Source of the DNA: Nitrospira sp.
GTDB taxonomy: Bacteria > Nitrospirota > Nitrospiria > Nitrospirales > Nitrospiraceae
DNA length: 64,000 bases
NCBI GenBank assembly: GCA_009594865.1
Contig: VOPT01000037.1
Location: 1 to 64,000 of the forward strand
Direction: 5' to 3'
The notes beneath the pieces are model-generated. The model was not told where the DNA came from. It saw only the letters and a program-made list of their open reading frames with translations, and made no database searches. Below, in pieces: positions 7,897 through 18,585 of the stretch. Position 1 is the first letter of the stretch. Every line of letters starts with the position of its first letter. A program made the position numbers and the translations under genes.

Positions 7897-9410
7897 GTGC
7901 GTCCTTACACGTCCACGGCCAGGCATAAAAATGGTGCTGGTTTGATTACTCGCTCCGTGAGCGCAGTCATTGTCCGACTGACGATGACGGTCCTGGTCAT
8001 CACTGTAGGAATGCATGCCCTGCCCATTCCCACCGCCAACGCCATCACGCCATTTGCCCGCAAGTACGCAGTCGATTGCACTGCGTGCCATACAGCCCCT
8101 CCACGCCTGAATACCTTTGGCGAACGCTTCCTGGAAAACGGCTATCAACTTCCCGGAACTCAAGACGGTGGAACGACCGGAAAGAAACATTTAGGGGATG
8201 TGAGCCTGGACGATGTGGCGGACTACACCGGCGTCCGCCTGCGCGGCCATTTACTGCGAAGCCATCAATTCGCACAACAACATCCATCGGGCGCAGAGGC
8301 CGGCACCACCCAAAATTCGACCGACCTGACTTTCCCCGAAGTGTTCAGTCTATTCACCGCCGGCACCTTAGCCCCAAATATCGGTTTTTTTGCTGAGTTG
8401 GAATCCAACCTCGAAGCATCGCGCACAGGCATTGAGCGGGCCTTCATCACCTTCAACAACGTCGGTGGTGACAACATCGCCCATATCCGCGTCGGAAAGA
8501 TAGACCCGTCCGCAGCCTTTTCTTTTTCCACCCTCCGCCAACAATTGGACTTCATCGGGGAAAGCATCCATCCCTCGACGAATGCCGTTCAACGCGCAGG
8601 CCTGTTTCCCCTCGCTGCGCAGCCAAGTTTTACGGGTTACGCAACCGGTCAGGCAGCACCATTTCTCCCTATACGCCTTCACTCTATAACGCAGTCGCGG
8701 AAACCGGCGTTGAAGTACGCGGGCGGCCCTTCAGAGATTGGTTCATGTATCAAGTCGGGGTGCTGACTGGAGCGAACGAAGCCTTCGGGGATTCCAATAA
8801 AGGCAAAGATTTCTATGGAGCCATTCGGTTCGATTACGCGCGTTCAGCCAATTTTTCAGCCAGCCTGTCAGGATTTGCCCATCTCGGCAATAGCAATGCG
8901 ACGGTCTTCGACGGGACACGCACAACGGATGTGAACTGGAGTCGCTAGGGCGCAGCGGCACACCTGCGATACAAAATGTTCGATCTGTACGGAATGCATA
9001 CGCTCGATCGAATCACGCATGTACCTGCGACCGCGCTCAGCAATTTTGATATGGACGCCAGCGGGCTCACGGTCGCACTGGATACGTATGTGGCGACGAA
9101 TACGCTGCTGTCTTTTCGATACGACAATATGGACGCGGGGGGAGACCTCAGCCAGCGCAGTTCCCAAAGTTTCATCGGCACGCAGGTTAAACAGTATGTA
9201 CGGTCGAAAATCGCACTCTATGCGCGGCATGACCACAATCTGCGCCACGTGGAAGACGGGCAAGCGGCAGCCAGGCATCTGCGGGAAGCCTTCTTCGCAG
9301 GGCGTAGCGGGGACTTCAAGGGTCTCTATGACCGCTTGGTCCCCGAGCATCGCGCAGTTTCTGCCTTGATGCAGGAGGAACTCACCCGCGAAGGACGGTC
9401 GGCAGCATGA
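7897..9410 (+). pseudogene. Broken outer-membrane-type c-type cytochrome/porin-like protein
   Basis: Remains of a secreted protein with one haem-binding motif and a beta-barrel-like remainder. The first part (from GTG at 7897) has a signal peptide ending in PTANA and a CTACH motif in a segment typical of this family (FARKYAVDC, then NTFGERFLENGYQLP). The reading frame then shifts: from roughly 8640-8665 the protein continues one frame over (SPYTPSLYNAVAETG, then YQVGVLTGANEAFGD). It is cut again by an in-frame TAG at 8946-8948, after which the same frame runs on to 9410 (MFDLYGMHTLDR and beyond). Two independent lesions make decay more likely than a sequencing error. The next kinase starts 13 bases downstream. 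Confidence 0.7.
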
Positions 9411-9423
9411 CGGAGCAGGTGTC

Positions 9424-12384
9424 ATGATCCTCCACCGGATGTTCAAACGCTTGTGGCCTTTTCCGCCGCAGGGAAGCGCTGCCGAGGTCCCCGCCGAAAG
9501 CGAACAAGCCAACGCGCAGCAGCTGTACAAGTCACATCTGCATGAGAGCGAAGAGAAATACCGCCGCCTCTTCGAGTCCTCACGCGATGCGATCATGATT
9601 TTGTATCCACCCCACTGGAATTTTATCGCCTGCAACCCCGCCACAGTCGAGTTGTTCGGCGCACGAGACGAGGCGCATTTCACGTCACTGGGCCCTGGCG
9701 ACGTGTCACCCGAGTATCAACCGGATGGCGAGCTATCCATGGTCAAAGCACCCAGGGCCATCGAGGCCGCCATGCGGGAAGGCTTCTACCTGTTCGAATG
9801 GATGCACAAACGAGTCGGCGGACCGAGCTTTTTGGCAACCGTCCAATTGACCCGCATCACGCTCCAGGGTGTCGAAGGGCTACAGGCAACCGTTCGCGAT
9901 ATTACCGAACAACGCCGATCTGAAACCGCACTCCGCGCCTATGCGACGTTTCAACGGGCCATTCTGGACCATGCCGGCTCAGCGATTATTTCCTGCCGGC
10001 CCGACGGCATCATTCAACTCTTCAATCCCGCCGCTGAAGTCTTGCTAGGATATAGCGCCGACGAGCTGGTCGGCCGTCGGCACCCGGGCATCTTTCATGT
10101 TCACGAGGAAATCGTGGAGCGGGCCAGGCAGCTCTCCGAGGAGTTCGGCTGCACCATTACACCGGGCTTCGACGTATTCGTGGAAAAATGCCGGCGCAAT
10201 CTACCCAATGAGCATGAGTGGACCTACATCCGGAAAGACGGTACCAGACGAACAGTGTTGTTGAATATCACGGCGCTGCGGGACGCCGACGGCAAGATCA
10301 CAGGGTACCTCGCCGTCGCTTCAGACATCACGCCACTGAAACGCACCACACAGGAATTACTGCTGGCTAAGGAAGTGGCGGAGGCCGCCAGCCGCACGAA
10401 GTCGCAATTCCTCGCCAACATGAGCCATGAGATCCGGACGCCCATGAACGGTGTCCTCGGCATGACCGAACTCTTGCTGACTACCGCACTGGACACCCGG
10501 CAGCGCCATCTGACCCGCACGATCCAGCAGTCAGGTGAATCCCTGTTGGCGATCATCAACGACATTCTCGACTTCTCGAAAATCGAAGCGGGCAAGCTCC
10601 AACTGGAACGGCTGGACTTCGATCTCCAGGACACAGTCGAGAACGCCGTGGAGCTGTTTGCCACCCCGGCCCAGCGCAAGGGGCTGGAGCTCACCTGCCA
10701 TATGCCGAGTTCGATTCCGCGAACGCTTCGCGGCGACCCTATCAGGCTGCGGCAGGCCCTGTTGAATCTGATCAGCAATGCGTTGAAGTTCACCTCGACC
10801 GGGGAAATCAACGTGCGCATCAACGCCGTGGCCGAGACAGACACCACCGTCACCCTGCGGTTCGCCGTGAAAGATTCCGGCGTCGGCATTCCAGCCGAGG
10901 CCCATCAGCGGATCTTCGAAGCCTTTTCACAAGCCGATGGCACGACGACCCGCCGCTTCGGTGGCACAGGTCTCGGACTGACGATCGTGAAGGAACTCGT
11001 GTCCCTCATGCAGGGACAGATCGGCGTCGATAGCCAGGTCGGCCGGGGGTCTACCTTTTGGTTTACCGCCGTCTTTGAGCGACAACCGCCCGTCAACAGC
11101 GATGAGCATCCCGAACATGCCCTGCTCCAACGACGGATCCTCGTCGTTGACGATACGGCTGCGAATCGCGAGATTCTGGATGACCATCTCCGATCCTGGG
11201 GAGCAATCCCCGTCCTGACTGCATCGGCCGCCGAGGCGCTGACGCAACTCCGAGCGGCCGTCGCGCAACGGCCGTTCGAGTTGGCCATACTGGATTTCCA
11301 GATGCCGGATATGGACGGCATGCAGCTGGCGCAGGCGATCCGGGCCGACCCGCAATTGGCCGCGCTGCCCCTCTTGATGCTCACGTCCGTGGGGTACGAC
11401 GCCGGGGCGCCTGGAGTGCCCGCCGTCGATGGCTGGGTCACGAAACCCGTCCGGAAGAGTTTGCTACAACAGGCCCTCCTCGGCCTCCTCCAGACAGGAC
11501 AGCGGGGACCGGCTCGCCGGGCGGATCCCGTGGTATCGCCACGGGTGCCGACCAGCGCCCCCTCGGCACGTCTCCTCTTAGTCGAAGACACACCGGTCAA
11601 CCGGGAAGTCGCGACCGGCATGTTAGATATCCTGGGATACACCGTCCACGCCGTCGAGAATGGACGTCTCGCCCTTGAAGCCGTCGCACGAGAACGTTTC
11701 GATCTTATTCTGATGGATTGCCAGATGCCGGACATGGACGGCTTCACCGCCACCGCCGCCATCCGGCAACAGGAACGTCATGCCGGAGGTAGCCACCGTG
11801 TCCCCATCATCGCCTTGACCGCGAATGCGATGGACGGCGATCGCACCCGCTGTCTCGCTGCCGGCATGGACGACTACCTGGCCAAGCCGTTTACGGCGGC
11901 ACAACTCCGCACGGTGCTCACGCACTGGCTGACACCACCCACGGCCGACTCGACGATTCCGCACACGCCCTCACAGATTGCACCATGTGAATCGACGCAG
12001 AAGCGCACGCCATCTGCCACAGAAATGGACATCGACAAGACCGCCTGGGACGCGATTCGATCGCTTCAACGCCCGGGGCGTCCCGATATTCTGGCAAAAG
12101 TCCTCACCACGTATCTGAACGACTCCCGAATGCTCGTGGAAGACATTCGTGCGGCAGTGGAAGCTCGCGATCCCGGCACGCTCGCCACAGCCGCACATCG
12201 ATTAAAGTCCAGCAGCGCGCAGCTTGGGGTCCTGGCCACAGCGGCGCACTGCAAGGAGCTGGAACACCTGGGGCGCGTCGCCTGCCTCGACGACGCCGCC
12301 TACCTACTGGCCCAACTCGCTGAGACGCATCAGACCGCTTGCAGCACCATTGCCGCTGAACTTCGAAGCCACTCTGCGACCTGA
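9424..12384 (+). CDS. Hybrid histidine kinase (PAS-PAS-HisKA-HATPase-REC-REC-HPt)
   Basis: A 986-residue cytoplasmic hybrid sensor kinase with no membrane segment. Domains in order: PAS about 40-165, PAS about 175-300, HisKA with phospho-acceptor H335 (in [15 protein letters not shown]), HATPase about 437-555, receiver with D624, receiver with D765, and an HPt domain with H925 (in [13 protein letters not shown]). All phosphorelay residues are intact. It lies between a broken cytochrome gene and a frameshifted TonB receptor gene. It is closely similar to the kinase at 15619-18519 from the HisKA domain onward, which points to duplication. The signal sensed by its PAS domains cannot be read. No DNA-binding partner is nearby. 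Confidence 0.93.
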   Translation: MILHRMFKRLWPFPPQGSAAEVPAESEQANAQQLYKSHLHESEEKYRRLFESSRDAIMILYPPHWNFIACNPATVELFGARDEAHFTSLGPGDVSPEYQPDGELSMVKAPRAIEAAMREGFYLFEWMHKRVGGPSFLATVQLTRITLQGVEGLQATVRDITEQRRSETALRAYATFQRAILDHAGSAIISCRPDGIIQLFNPAAEVLLGYSADELVGRRHPGIFHVHEEIVERARQLSEEFGCTITPGFDVFVEKCRRNLPNEHEWTYIRKDGTRRTVLLNITALRDADGKITGYLAVASDITPLKRTTQELLLAKEVAEAASRTKSQFLANMSHEIRTPMNGVLGMTELLLTTALDTRQRHLTRTIQQSGESLLAIINDILDFSKIEAGKLQLERLDFDLQDTVENAVELFATPAQRKGLELTCHMPSSIPRTLRGDPIRLRQALLNLISNALKFTSTGEINVRINAVAETDTTVTLRFAVKDSGVGIPAEAHQRIFEAFSQADGTTTRRFGGTGLGLTIVKELVSLMQGQIGVDSQVGRGSTFWFTAVFERQPPVNSDEHPEHALLQRRILVVDDTAANREILDDHLRSWGAIPVLTASAAEALTQLRAAVAQRPFELAILDFQMPDMDGMQLAQAIRADPQLAALPLLMLTSVGYDAGAPGVPAVDGWVTKPVRKSLLQQALLGLLQTGQRGPARRADPVVSPRVPTSAPSARLLLVEDTPVNREVATGMLDILGYTVHAVENGRLALEAVARERFDLILMDCQMPDMDGFTATAAIRQQERHAGGSHRVPIIALTANAMDGDRTRCLAAGMDDYLAKPFTAAQLRTVLTHWLTPPTADSTIPHTPSQIAPCESTQKRTPSATEMDIDKTAWDAIRSLQRPGRPDILAKVLTTYLNDSRMLVEDIRAAVEARDPGTLATAAHRLKSSSAQLGVLATAAHCKELEHLGRVACLDDAAYLLAQLAETHQTACSTIAAELRSHSAT

Positions 12385-12518
12385 CCACGAGGAATTCCGC
12401 GACCCGGCCCCCCACCCACATTCCTACGCGGCACAGCATCCGCTCCTCAGCAATTTCCCTGTGGAATCGTCAAGTTACCCACGCCCTCAACCGATAACGG
12501 AGGGATAAGTCTTATTCC

Positions 12519-14634
12519 ATGGAGTCGCACATGCGCAGCCTTGTCAGAACCTGCACCCGGAGGCTTCCCGCCACAACCGGCTACCTGTTCACGGCCGTGA
12601 TCCTGGCGCTCCCGCTTACGACATCCTATGCCGCTTCGCCCATCGAGAACGATCCCCCGGTGCACACGGAGGCCTTGCTGGATCTCCCGGAGGCGCCCCT
12701 GTCATCGACATCTGACGGCCAAGAAACCGTCGGCAAGGAAAGCACGCTCTTCGAAGAAATTCCCTCGGTCTATGGTGCGGCCAAGTATGACCAGAAGGTG
12801 AATGAGGCGCCGGCGGCCGTCATCATCACCGGCGACCAAATCAAGAAATACGGCTACAGGAATTTTGCGCAGATTCTCGACAGCGTGCCGGGCTTGTTTA
12901 CCAGCAACGACCGAAACTACGGCTACTTGGGCATTCGCGGATTCAACCGGCCCGGCGATTACACGTCTCGAGTGCTGCTGTTGATCGACAATCACCGGCT
13001 CAACGATGCCGTCTACGATCAAGGCGGAGCGGGCACCGAAATGCCGATCGACGTGGATTTGATCGACCGCGTGGAAATCATCAAAGGTCCCGGGTCGGCG
13101 TTGTATAGCACCAACGCGTTTTTTGGCGTGGTCAATGTGATCACGAAGCGAGGGCGCGATCTCAAGGGCGCCGAGGTCTCCGGGGAAGCCGGCAGCTTCA
13201 ACACGTATCGAAGCCGCCTCAGTTACGGCAATAAGTTTTCAAACGGCCTCGAAATGCTCCTGTCAGTCTCCTTCTCGGATAGCGAAGGGCATCGCGAGTT
13301 GTCTTACCCGGCCTTTTCCTCCATCAATAACGGCATCGCCAAGGATGCGAATCGAGACAACCTGCACTATTACACCGGCAAACTGTCGTACGGAGACTTC
13401 ACTCTCCTGGGCGGCCATCAATGGCGCAAGAAGAATGTGCCGACGGCGTCTTTTGGCGCGGTGTTCAACGACAATCGACAGAACACCCTCGACGAACGGA
13501 CCTATCTCGATCTCGTCTATCAGCACGAATTCGTCAATCAGCTCGACGTGAAGGCGCGCCTCTACTACGACCGGTACTATTACCGTGCGCACCTTCCCTA
13601 CGACTATGCCGGAACCGGCATCCCGCCGTTTACCATCAACAAAGACTCGACGGAGGCCGACTGGTGGGGAGCAGAACTGACGGTCACCAAGAGGCTCTTC
13701 GACCATCACAAATTCACGATCGGCTCTGAATATCGCGACCAATTCCGGCTCGATCAGGCCAACGCCGACATTGCGCCTCCCAGCACATACCTCGACGATA
13801 AGCGTCGATCGAGCTTGATCGCGGCCTATGTACAGGATGAATGGGCCATCACCGACCATCTCGTCTTGACCGCCGGCGTTCGCCATGACCACTACAGCAC
13901 CTTTGGGGGGCACCACCAATCCCCGGGCGGGGCTCATCTCCACCTGGGACAAGACCGCGGTGAAATTGCTCTACGGGCAGGCGTTCCGTGCGCCGAATCC
14001 CTACGAGCAGTTTTATGTGACGGCATCCACTTCGAAGGCTAATTCGGACATTCGACCCGAACGGATTAAAACGTATGAACTGGTGGTCGAGCAGTACCTG
14101 GGCGATCACCTTCGCACCCTCGGCAGCCTCTATCAATACAACATCTCCGGCTTGATCAGTCAGACCACGGATCCGGCAGACGGGAAATTGCATTACACCA
14201 ACGTCGACAACATCACCGCTCGCGGGGTGGAACTTGCCCTCGAAGGGAAATGGTCATCGGGTATGGAGGGACGCCTCAGCTACGCCTTACAACGCACGGA
14301 GAACGACGACGGAAACCACCGGCTCACTAATTCGCCCCAGCACCTGGCAAAAGCCAACGTGATCCTCCCGGTGATCACCGACAAGCTGTTTGCGGACTTC
14401 GAAGGGCGGTACACCAGTTCACGCCTCACCCTCGCCGGCAACAGCGCGAGCCCCTTTTACATTCTGAACATGTCGCTCTTCAGTCAGCGGATCGTCAAAG
14501 GGTGGGAGCTGTCCGGGCATATCAATAACCTCATGAATCAGAAATACGGTTATCCCGGCTCGGGTGAGCACGTGCAGGATGTCATCGACCAGGATGGCCG
14601 GACCTTCTGGATCAAGTTGAAGTACCGCTTCTAA
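12519..14634 (+). pseudogene. TonB-dependent receptor gene with a +1 frameshift at a G6 run
   Basis: An outer-membrane TonB-dependent receptor of about 700 residues, split into two frames. The first part has a signal peptide, then a plug domain with YGYRNFAQILDSVPGLF, YLGIRGFNRPGDY, VEIIKGPGSALY and FFGVVNVITKRG, then barrel strands up to HDHYSTFGG. At 13905-13910 the run of six Gs shifts the frame; with five Gs the protein would continue as TTNPRAGLISTWDK through a normal C-terminal barrel ending in FWIKLKYRF at 14634. No other lesion was seen, so sequencing error, slippage or a recent mutation are all possible. ATG at 12531 has GGAG at better spacing than ATG at 12519. The following binding protein and kinase suggest a sensing role. 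Confidence 0.8.
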
Positions 14635-14650
14635 GGACCTTGCATCACCA

Positions 14651-15601
14651 ATGCGTCGACTCATCCACCTCATTGCGGCGTTAGGAATCGCGCTGACCCT
14701 GAGCCTTCTCGGGCTCAGGGCGCCCCCTGATTCGGCACGCGCCGAATCGAGCCGGATCGTGGTGCTGAGCGGGCAGGACTTAAAACCGTATCAAGACGTG
14801 CTCGCGGGACTTCAACAATCGCTGACCAAACAAGGGATCACTCTGACTGTGGAAGTCCATGCGACACCCAGCGCGCCTTCGATTGCCGACGCGCTACATG
14901 ACATCAAGAAAAACGACGCCCGGTTGGTGGTCACGCTGGGAGGTGCCGCCACGCAAGCCACCGCGCGCGACGTGGATCAGGTTCCCATCCTCGCGACCAT
15001 GATTGTCACGGCCGATGACATCACCGCGGCCTCAAACGCCACTGCCATCTTGCTCGACTTTCCGCTGGATCTCCAAATGCAGTGGCTCCACCGTATCGTC
15101 CCCGCCGCCAGTACCGTCGGCGTGCTCTTTAATCCCAAGGAAAACCAGACCAAGGTGAGCCAGGCCCTACGCATCGCGAAAGACAACGGCCTGAGTCTTG
15201 TGACTCAAGCGGTGGACACGCCGCGCGCCCTGCCCGATGCCTTGGAAAACCTCTCGCGTCATGTCGATGCGCTCTGGGGAATCGCGGATTCGGTCGTGAT
15301 GACCCCTCAAACCGCCGAGCCCATTCTGCTGAGTACGCTCAGAAACAAGATCCCGCTCGCGGGATTATCGACGACGTGGGTCAAGGCCGGCGCACTCTAC
15401 GCGCTCGATCGAGATTACCTCGACATCGGAAATCAATGCGGGGAACTCGCCGGGAAAATCCTCGGCGGGGCCAGTGCCTCGTCCCTTGCACCGACATCCC
15501 CGCGGAAAGTGACCTATTCAGTGAATCTGAAAACAGCAGGCGCGATGAACCTGGAATTGTCCCAGGAGGTCGTTCGCGGCGCCACTCATATTATCCAATA
15601 A
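14651..15601 (+). CDS. Periplasmic ABC-type substrate-binding protein (ABC_sub_bind family)
   Basis: A 316-residue exported protein with an N-terminal signal peptide (hydrophobic stretch at residues 5-25, then Ala-rich cleavage near DSARAES). The mature part resembles the TrpX/ABC_sub_bind fold: an N-terminal Rossmann-like lobe ([15 protein letters not shown]), a hinge segment [19 protein letters not shown] region, and a second lobe ([17 protein letters not shown], then [20 protein letters not shown]). No ABC permease or ATPase gene is adjacent. It lies 16 bases after the TonB receptor and 17 bases before a membrane-bound hybrid kinase, so it may pass ligand occupancy to that kinase rather than feed a transporter. 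The ligand is unknown. Confidence 0.8.
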   Translation: MRRLIHLIAALGIALTLSLLGLRAPPDSARAESSRIVVLSGQDLKPYQDVLAGLQQSLTKQGITLTVEVHATPSAPSIADALHDIKKNDARLVVTLGGAATQATARDVDQVPILATMIVTADDITAASNATAILLDFPLDLQMQWLHRIVPAASTVGVLFNPKENQTKVSQALRIAKDNGLSLVTQAVDTPRALPDALENLSRHVDALWGIADSVVMTPQTAEPILLSTLRNKIPLAGLSTTWVKAGALYALDRDYLDIGNQCGELAGKILGGASASSLAPTSPRKVTYSVNLKTAGAMNLELSQEVVRGATHIIQ

Positions 15602-15618
15602 CTGCGGCGAGGATCACG

Positions 15619-18519
15619 ATGATCAGGAAAGGAATGGGATTACGAGACAAGCTCAATCTTTTGAGCATCGGGCTCGTCGTCCTGACGGCAATCGGCATCG
15701 CGACATTCGTCGTGCACCGGGAAATCACCACTCGTTATCAGGATCTGGTCAATACCGGCCTCACCATCGCGGCCATGATCGCACAAAACAGCGAATACGC
15801 CGTGTACACGGAAAACCAGGATGCCGTGCGGCGGGTAGTCGGAGGACTCCAGACCTTGCCGGATATCGCCTATGCCGCCGTACTCGGGAAAGACCGGCAG
15901 CCGCTCCTGGAAGAAACCTGGGGCGCCAAAATCGCGATCCCCACCGCCCTCAGAACACGCCTGCCCGCCGCGGGAGACGTGCTGTTCGAGGAGGCGGCCA
16001 TCCAGCCGGGACATCCAACCTATATCGATATTCTGGTCCCGGTCGTGAGCCGCCCGGTAGCGAGCGCCGATCCACTCTCTCTCGAGTCGAATGCGGCGTC
16101 GCCCCCGGGCGCCGTCATCGGCTATATTCAGCTCGGCCTGAGCCAGGACCGGTTACGAAAGAACCTCCAGCAATTTGTCCTCATCACGGGGCTCGTGATC
16201 GGAATCGTCCTGGTGGTGGGACTTTCCATGTCGTTGATTCTGACGCGAAGCATCACCCAACCCATTCTGGCCTTGGTGGAAGCGGCGGGACACATTGCGG
16301 AAGGACGGCTGGATGTGGATGTCGCCGCAGGCACCCATGATGAGGTGGACCGGCTGGCGGACGCGTTCAACCGAATGACCAGCCGCCTGCGGATGTCGCA
16401 GGGGCAGGTGCAGGAATACCAACAGAGCTTGGAAGACAAAGTGGCTCAGCGCACGAAGCAACTGGAACTGGCGTCGCAAGAAGCTCAGCGGCTGGCCACC
16501 GAAGCGCAGGCAGCCAGTCGGGTGAAATCGCAATTTTTAGCGAACATGAGCCATGAGATCCGGACGCCGATGAACGGCGTCCTGGGCATGACCGAGCTCT
16601 TGCTGACGACGACCCTCGACACCCGTCAGCGCCACCTGACCCGGACCATTCAACAATCAGGCGAAGCGCTGCTGGCGATCATCAACGACATTCTCGACTT
16701 CTCCAAAATCGAAGCGGGCAAGCTCCAGCTGGAGCGGGTGGATTTTGATCTGCAAGAGACCGTGGAAAATGCCGTGGAGCTGTTTGCAGGCCCCGCCCAG
16801 CGGAAACAGATCGAGCTGACCTGTCACCTGCTCGCCCCCTTTACGCACGCCCTCCGCGGCGACCCTATCCGCCTTCGCCAGGCGTTGCTCAATCTGATCA
16901 GTAACGCCTTGAAGTTCACGGCGAAGGGGGAGATCAATGTGCGCGTCTACGCGGTGACGGAAACGAGCACGACCGTCACCCTTCGATTCGAGGTGAAGGA
17001 TTCCGGCGTCGGCATTCCGGCTGAAGCCCATCAGCGTATTTTCGAGGCCTTCTCCCAAGCCGACGGCACCACGACCAGGCGCTTCGGCGGCACGGGACTC
17101 GGCCTCATGATCGTCAAGGAGCTCGTCGCCCTCATGCAAGGGCAGATCGGCGTTGAAAGCCAAGTGGGGCAGGGCTCCACCTTCTGGTTTACGGCCGTCT
17201 TCGAGCGGCAACCAGCCGTGGTTCCAGGACAGGAAGAGGCTCCGGACCAGGCCTTGGTCAGGAAACGAATCCTGGTCGTGGATGACACGCCCGCTAACCG
17301 CGAAATCCTGTATGAACATCTCCGCACCTGGGGCGCGCTGCCAACCTTGGCCGCGTCGGCGCAAGAAGCCTTGGTCGTGCTCGGCACCAGCCCCGACTCG
17401 CCACCACCGTTCGACCTGGCGATTCTTGATCTGCATATGCCGGACATGGACGGGCTGGAGCTGGCCAAAACCATTCGGACTGATCCACGCCTCGCCGGTT
17501 TGCCGCTCTTGATGCTGACATCGGTGGGATATGATGCCAATACGCCCGGCACTCCCGATCTGGACGCATGGGTGACCAAGCCCGTTCGAAACACCCTGCT
17601 TCGTCAGGCTCTCCTTGGCCTGCTCCAAACCAGGCATCGTGCGCCCGTTGAACCACCGACTCCGGTTCCCGCAGCCTCCGGCCCGATCCCGTTTCAAGCC
17701 GCCCGGCTTCTGCTGGTCGAAGACACCCCCGTCAACCGGGAGGTCGCCCTCGGCATGTTGGACATGCTCGGACACGTCGCCCAGGCCGTCGAAAACGGAC
17801 GCCTCGCGGTCGAGGCGTTCGCGCGGGAACGGTTCGACCTCGTTCTCATGGATTGCCAGATGCCGGAGATGGACGGCTTCACCGCCACCGCCAGGATCCG
17901 ACAGCAGGAACGGGAGTCAGCAGACCATCGTCATGTCCCTATCATTGCCCTCACTGCCAATGCGATGGAAGGTGATCGCTCGCGATGCCTGGCCGCCGGG
18001 ATGGACGATTATCTGGCGAAACCCTTCACCATGGCACAGCTAAGCGAGATGTTGACGCAATGGCTGACCGTACAGACGGCTACTCAACCGACGGAGCCAG
18101 CCGCCCCCCCTGCGGCCGGCCCGGACCATTCGCCATCCGATCAGCCGCCGCCTGCCCCTGCCGAGATTGACAAGACGGCCTGGGACGCGATCCTGGCGCT
18201 TCAGCGGCCGGGGCGTCCCGATATCCTGGCGAAAGTGCTGACAGCCTATCTCAACGATTCCCGCACTTTGGTGGAGGAGATCCGCACGGCCGTCCAGACC
18301 CAAGACGCGGTGGCTCTTACCAAGGCGGCGCATCGATTAAAGTCCAGCAGTGCGCAGCTCGGAGCCCTAGCCACGGCAGCCCACTGCAAAGAACTGGAAC
18401 ACCAGGGACGCCTCGCCAGCCTCGACAGTGCTCCAGGCCTGCTGGCCCAACTCACGGACGCGCACCAGGCCGCTTGCGCCGCAATGACGAGCGAGCTCTT
18501 GCAGCGCACGGCCGCTTGA
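15619..18519 (+). CDS. Membrane hybrid histidine kinase (sensor-HAMP-HisKA-HATPase-REC-REC-HPt)
   Basis: A 966-residue membrane hybrid kinase. TM1 is at about 12-32, then a periplasmic sensor of about 155 residues resembling CHASE8/Cache-like modules ([21 protein letters not shown]), TM2 at about 190-212, HAMP, and a coiled coil. The catalytic part has H312 in [15 protein letters not shown], HATPase, receivers with D604 and D745, and HPt H905. The reading frame is open from 15376, but ATG at 15619 is the real start: it follows GCGAGGA, and an earlier start would lie inside the binding-protein gene. The periplasmic domain could contact the binding protein encoded just upstream. The kinase core is nearly identical in many stretches to that at 9424-12384. 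Confidence 0.92.
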   Translation: MIRKGMGLRDKLNLLSIGLVVLTAIGIATFVVHREITTRYQDLVNTGLTIAAMIAQNSEYAVYTENQDAVRRVVGGLQTLPDIAYAAVLGKDRQPLLEETWGAKIAIPTALRTRLPAAGDVLFEEAAIQPGHPTYIDILVPVVSRPVASADPLSLESNAASPPGAVIGYIQLGLSQDRLRKNLQQFVLITGLVIGIVLVVGLSMSLILTRSITQPILALVEAAGHIAEGRLDVDVAAGTHDEVDRLADAFNRMTSRLRMSQGQVQEYQQSLEDKVAQRTKQLELASQEAQRLATEAQAASRVKSQFLANMSHEIRTPMNGVLGMTELLLTTTLDTRQRHLTRTIQQSGEALLAIINDILDFSKIEAGKLQLERVDFDLQETVENAVELFAGPAQRKQIELTCHLLAPFTHALRGDPIRLRQALLNLISNALKFTAKGEINVRVYAVTETSTTVTLRFEVKDSGVGIPAEAHQRIFEAFSQADGTTTRRFGGTGLGLMIVKELVALMQGQIGVESQVGQGSTFWFTAVFERQPAVVPGQEEAPDQALVRKRILVVDDTPANREILYEHLRTWGALPTLAASAQEALVVLGTSPDSPPPFDLAILDLHMPDMDGLELAKTIRTDPRLAGLPLLMLTSVGYDANTPGTPDLDAWVTKPVRNTLLRQALLGLLQTRHRAPVEPPTPVPAASGPIPFQAARLLLVEDTPVNREVALGMLDMLGHVAQAVENGRLAVEAFARERFDLVLMDCQMPEMDGFTATARIRQQERESADHRHVPIIALTANAMEGDRSRCLAAGMDDYLAKPFTMAQLSEMLTQWLTVQTATQPTEPAAPPAAGPDHSPSDQPPPAPAEIDKTAWDAILALQRPGRPDILAKVLTAYLNDSRTLVEEIRTAVQTQDAVALTKAAHRLKSSSAQLGALATAAHCKELEHQGRLASLDSAPGLLAQLTDAHQAACAAMTSELLQRTAA

Positions 18520-18585
18520 CGCGTCGCTCGCAGATCGATTCCCGACTTGCGAACCACACCGGTCCGCGCTAGTCTTGGCGCACCC

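Noticed and set aside
9184..9410. C-terminal tail after the cytochrome/porin fragment as a separate gene
   Set aside because: It is in frame with the fragment from 8976 and has no start signal of its own, so it is treated as part of the same broken gene.
15376..15618. In-frame extension of the second hybrid kinase upstream to 15376
   Set aside because: This stretch lies inside the binding-protein gene, and the signal-anchor and ribosome binding site fit ATG at 15619.
16657..17775. Long antisense reading frame of 372 codons within the second hybrid kinase
   Set aside because: It runs opposite a well-supported kinase with intact motifs, has no ribosome binding site and shows no family features; it is a by-product of GC-rich codon use.
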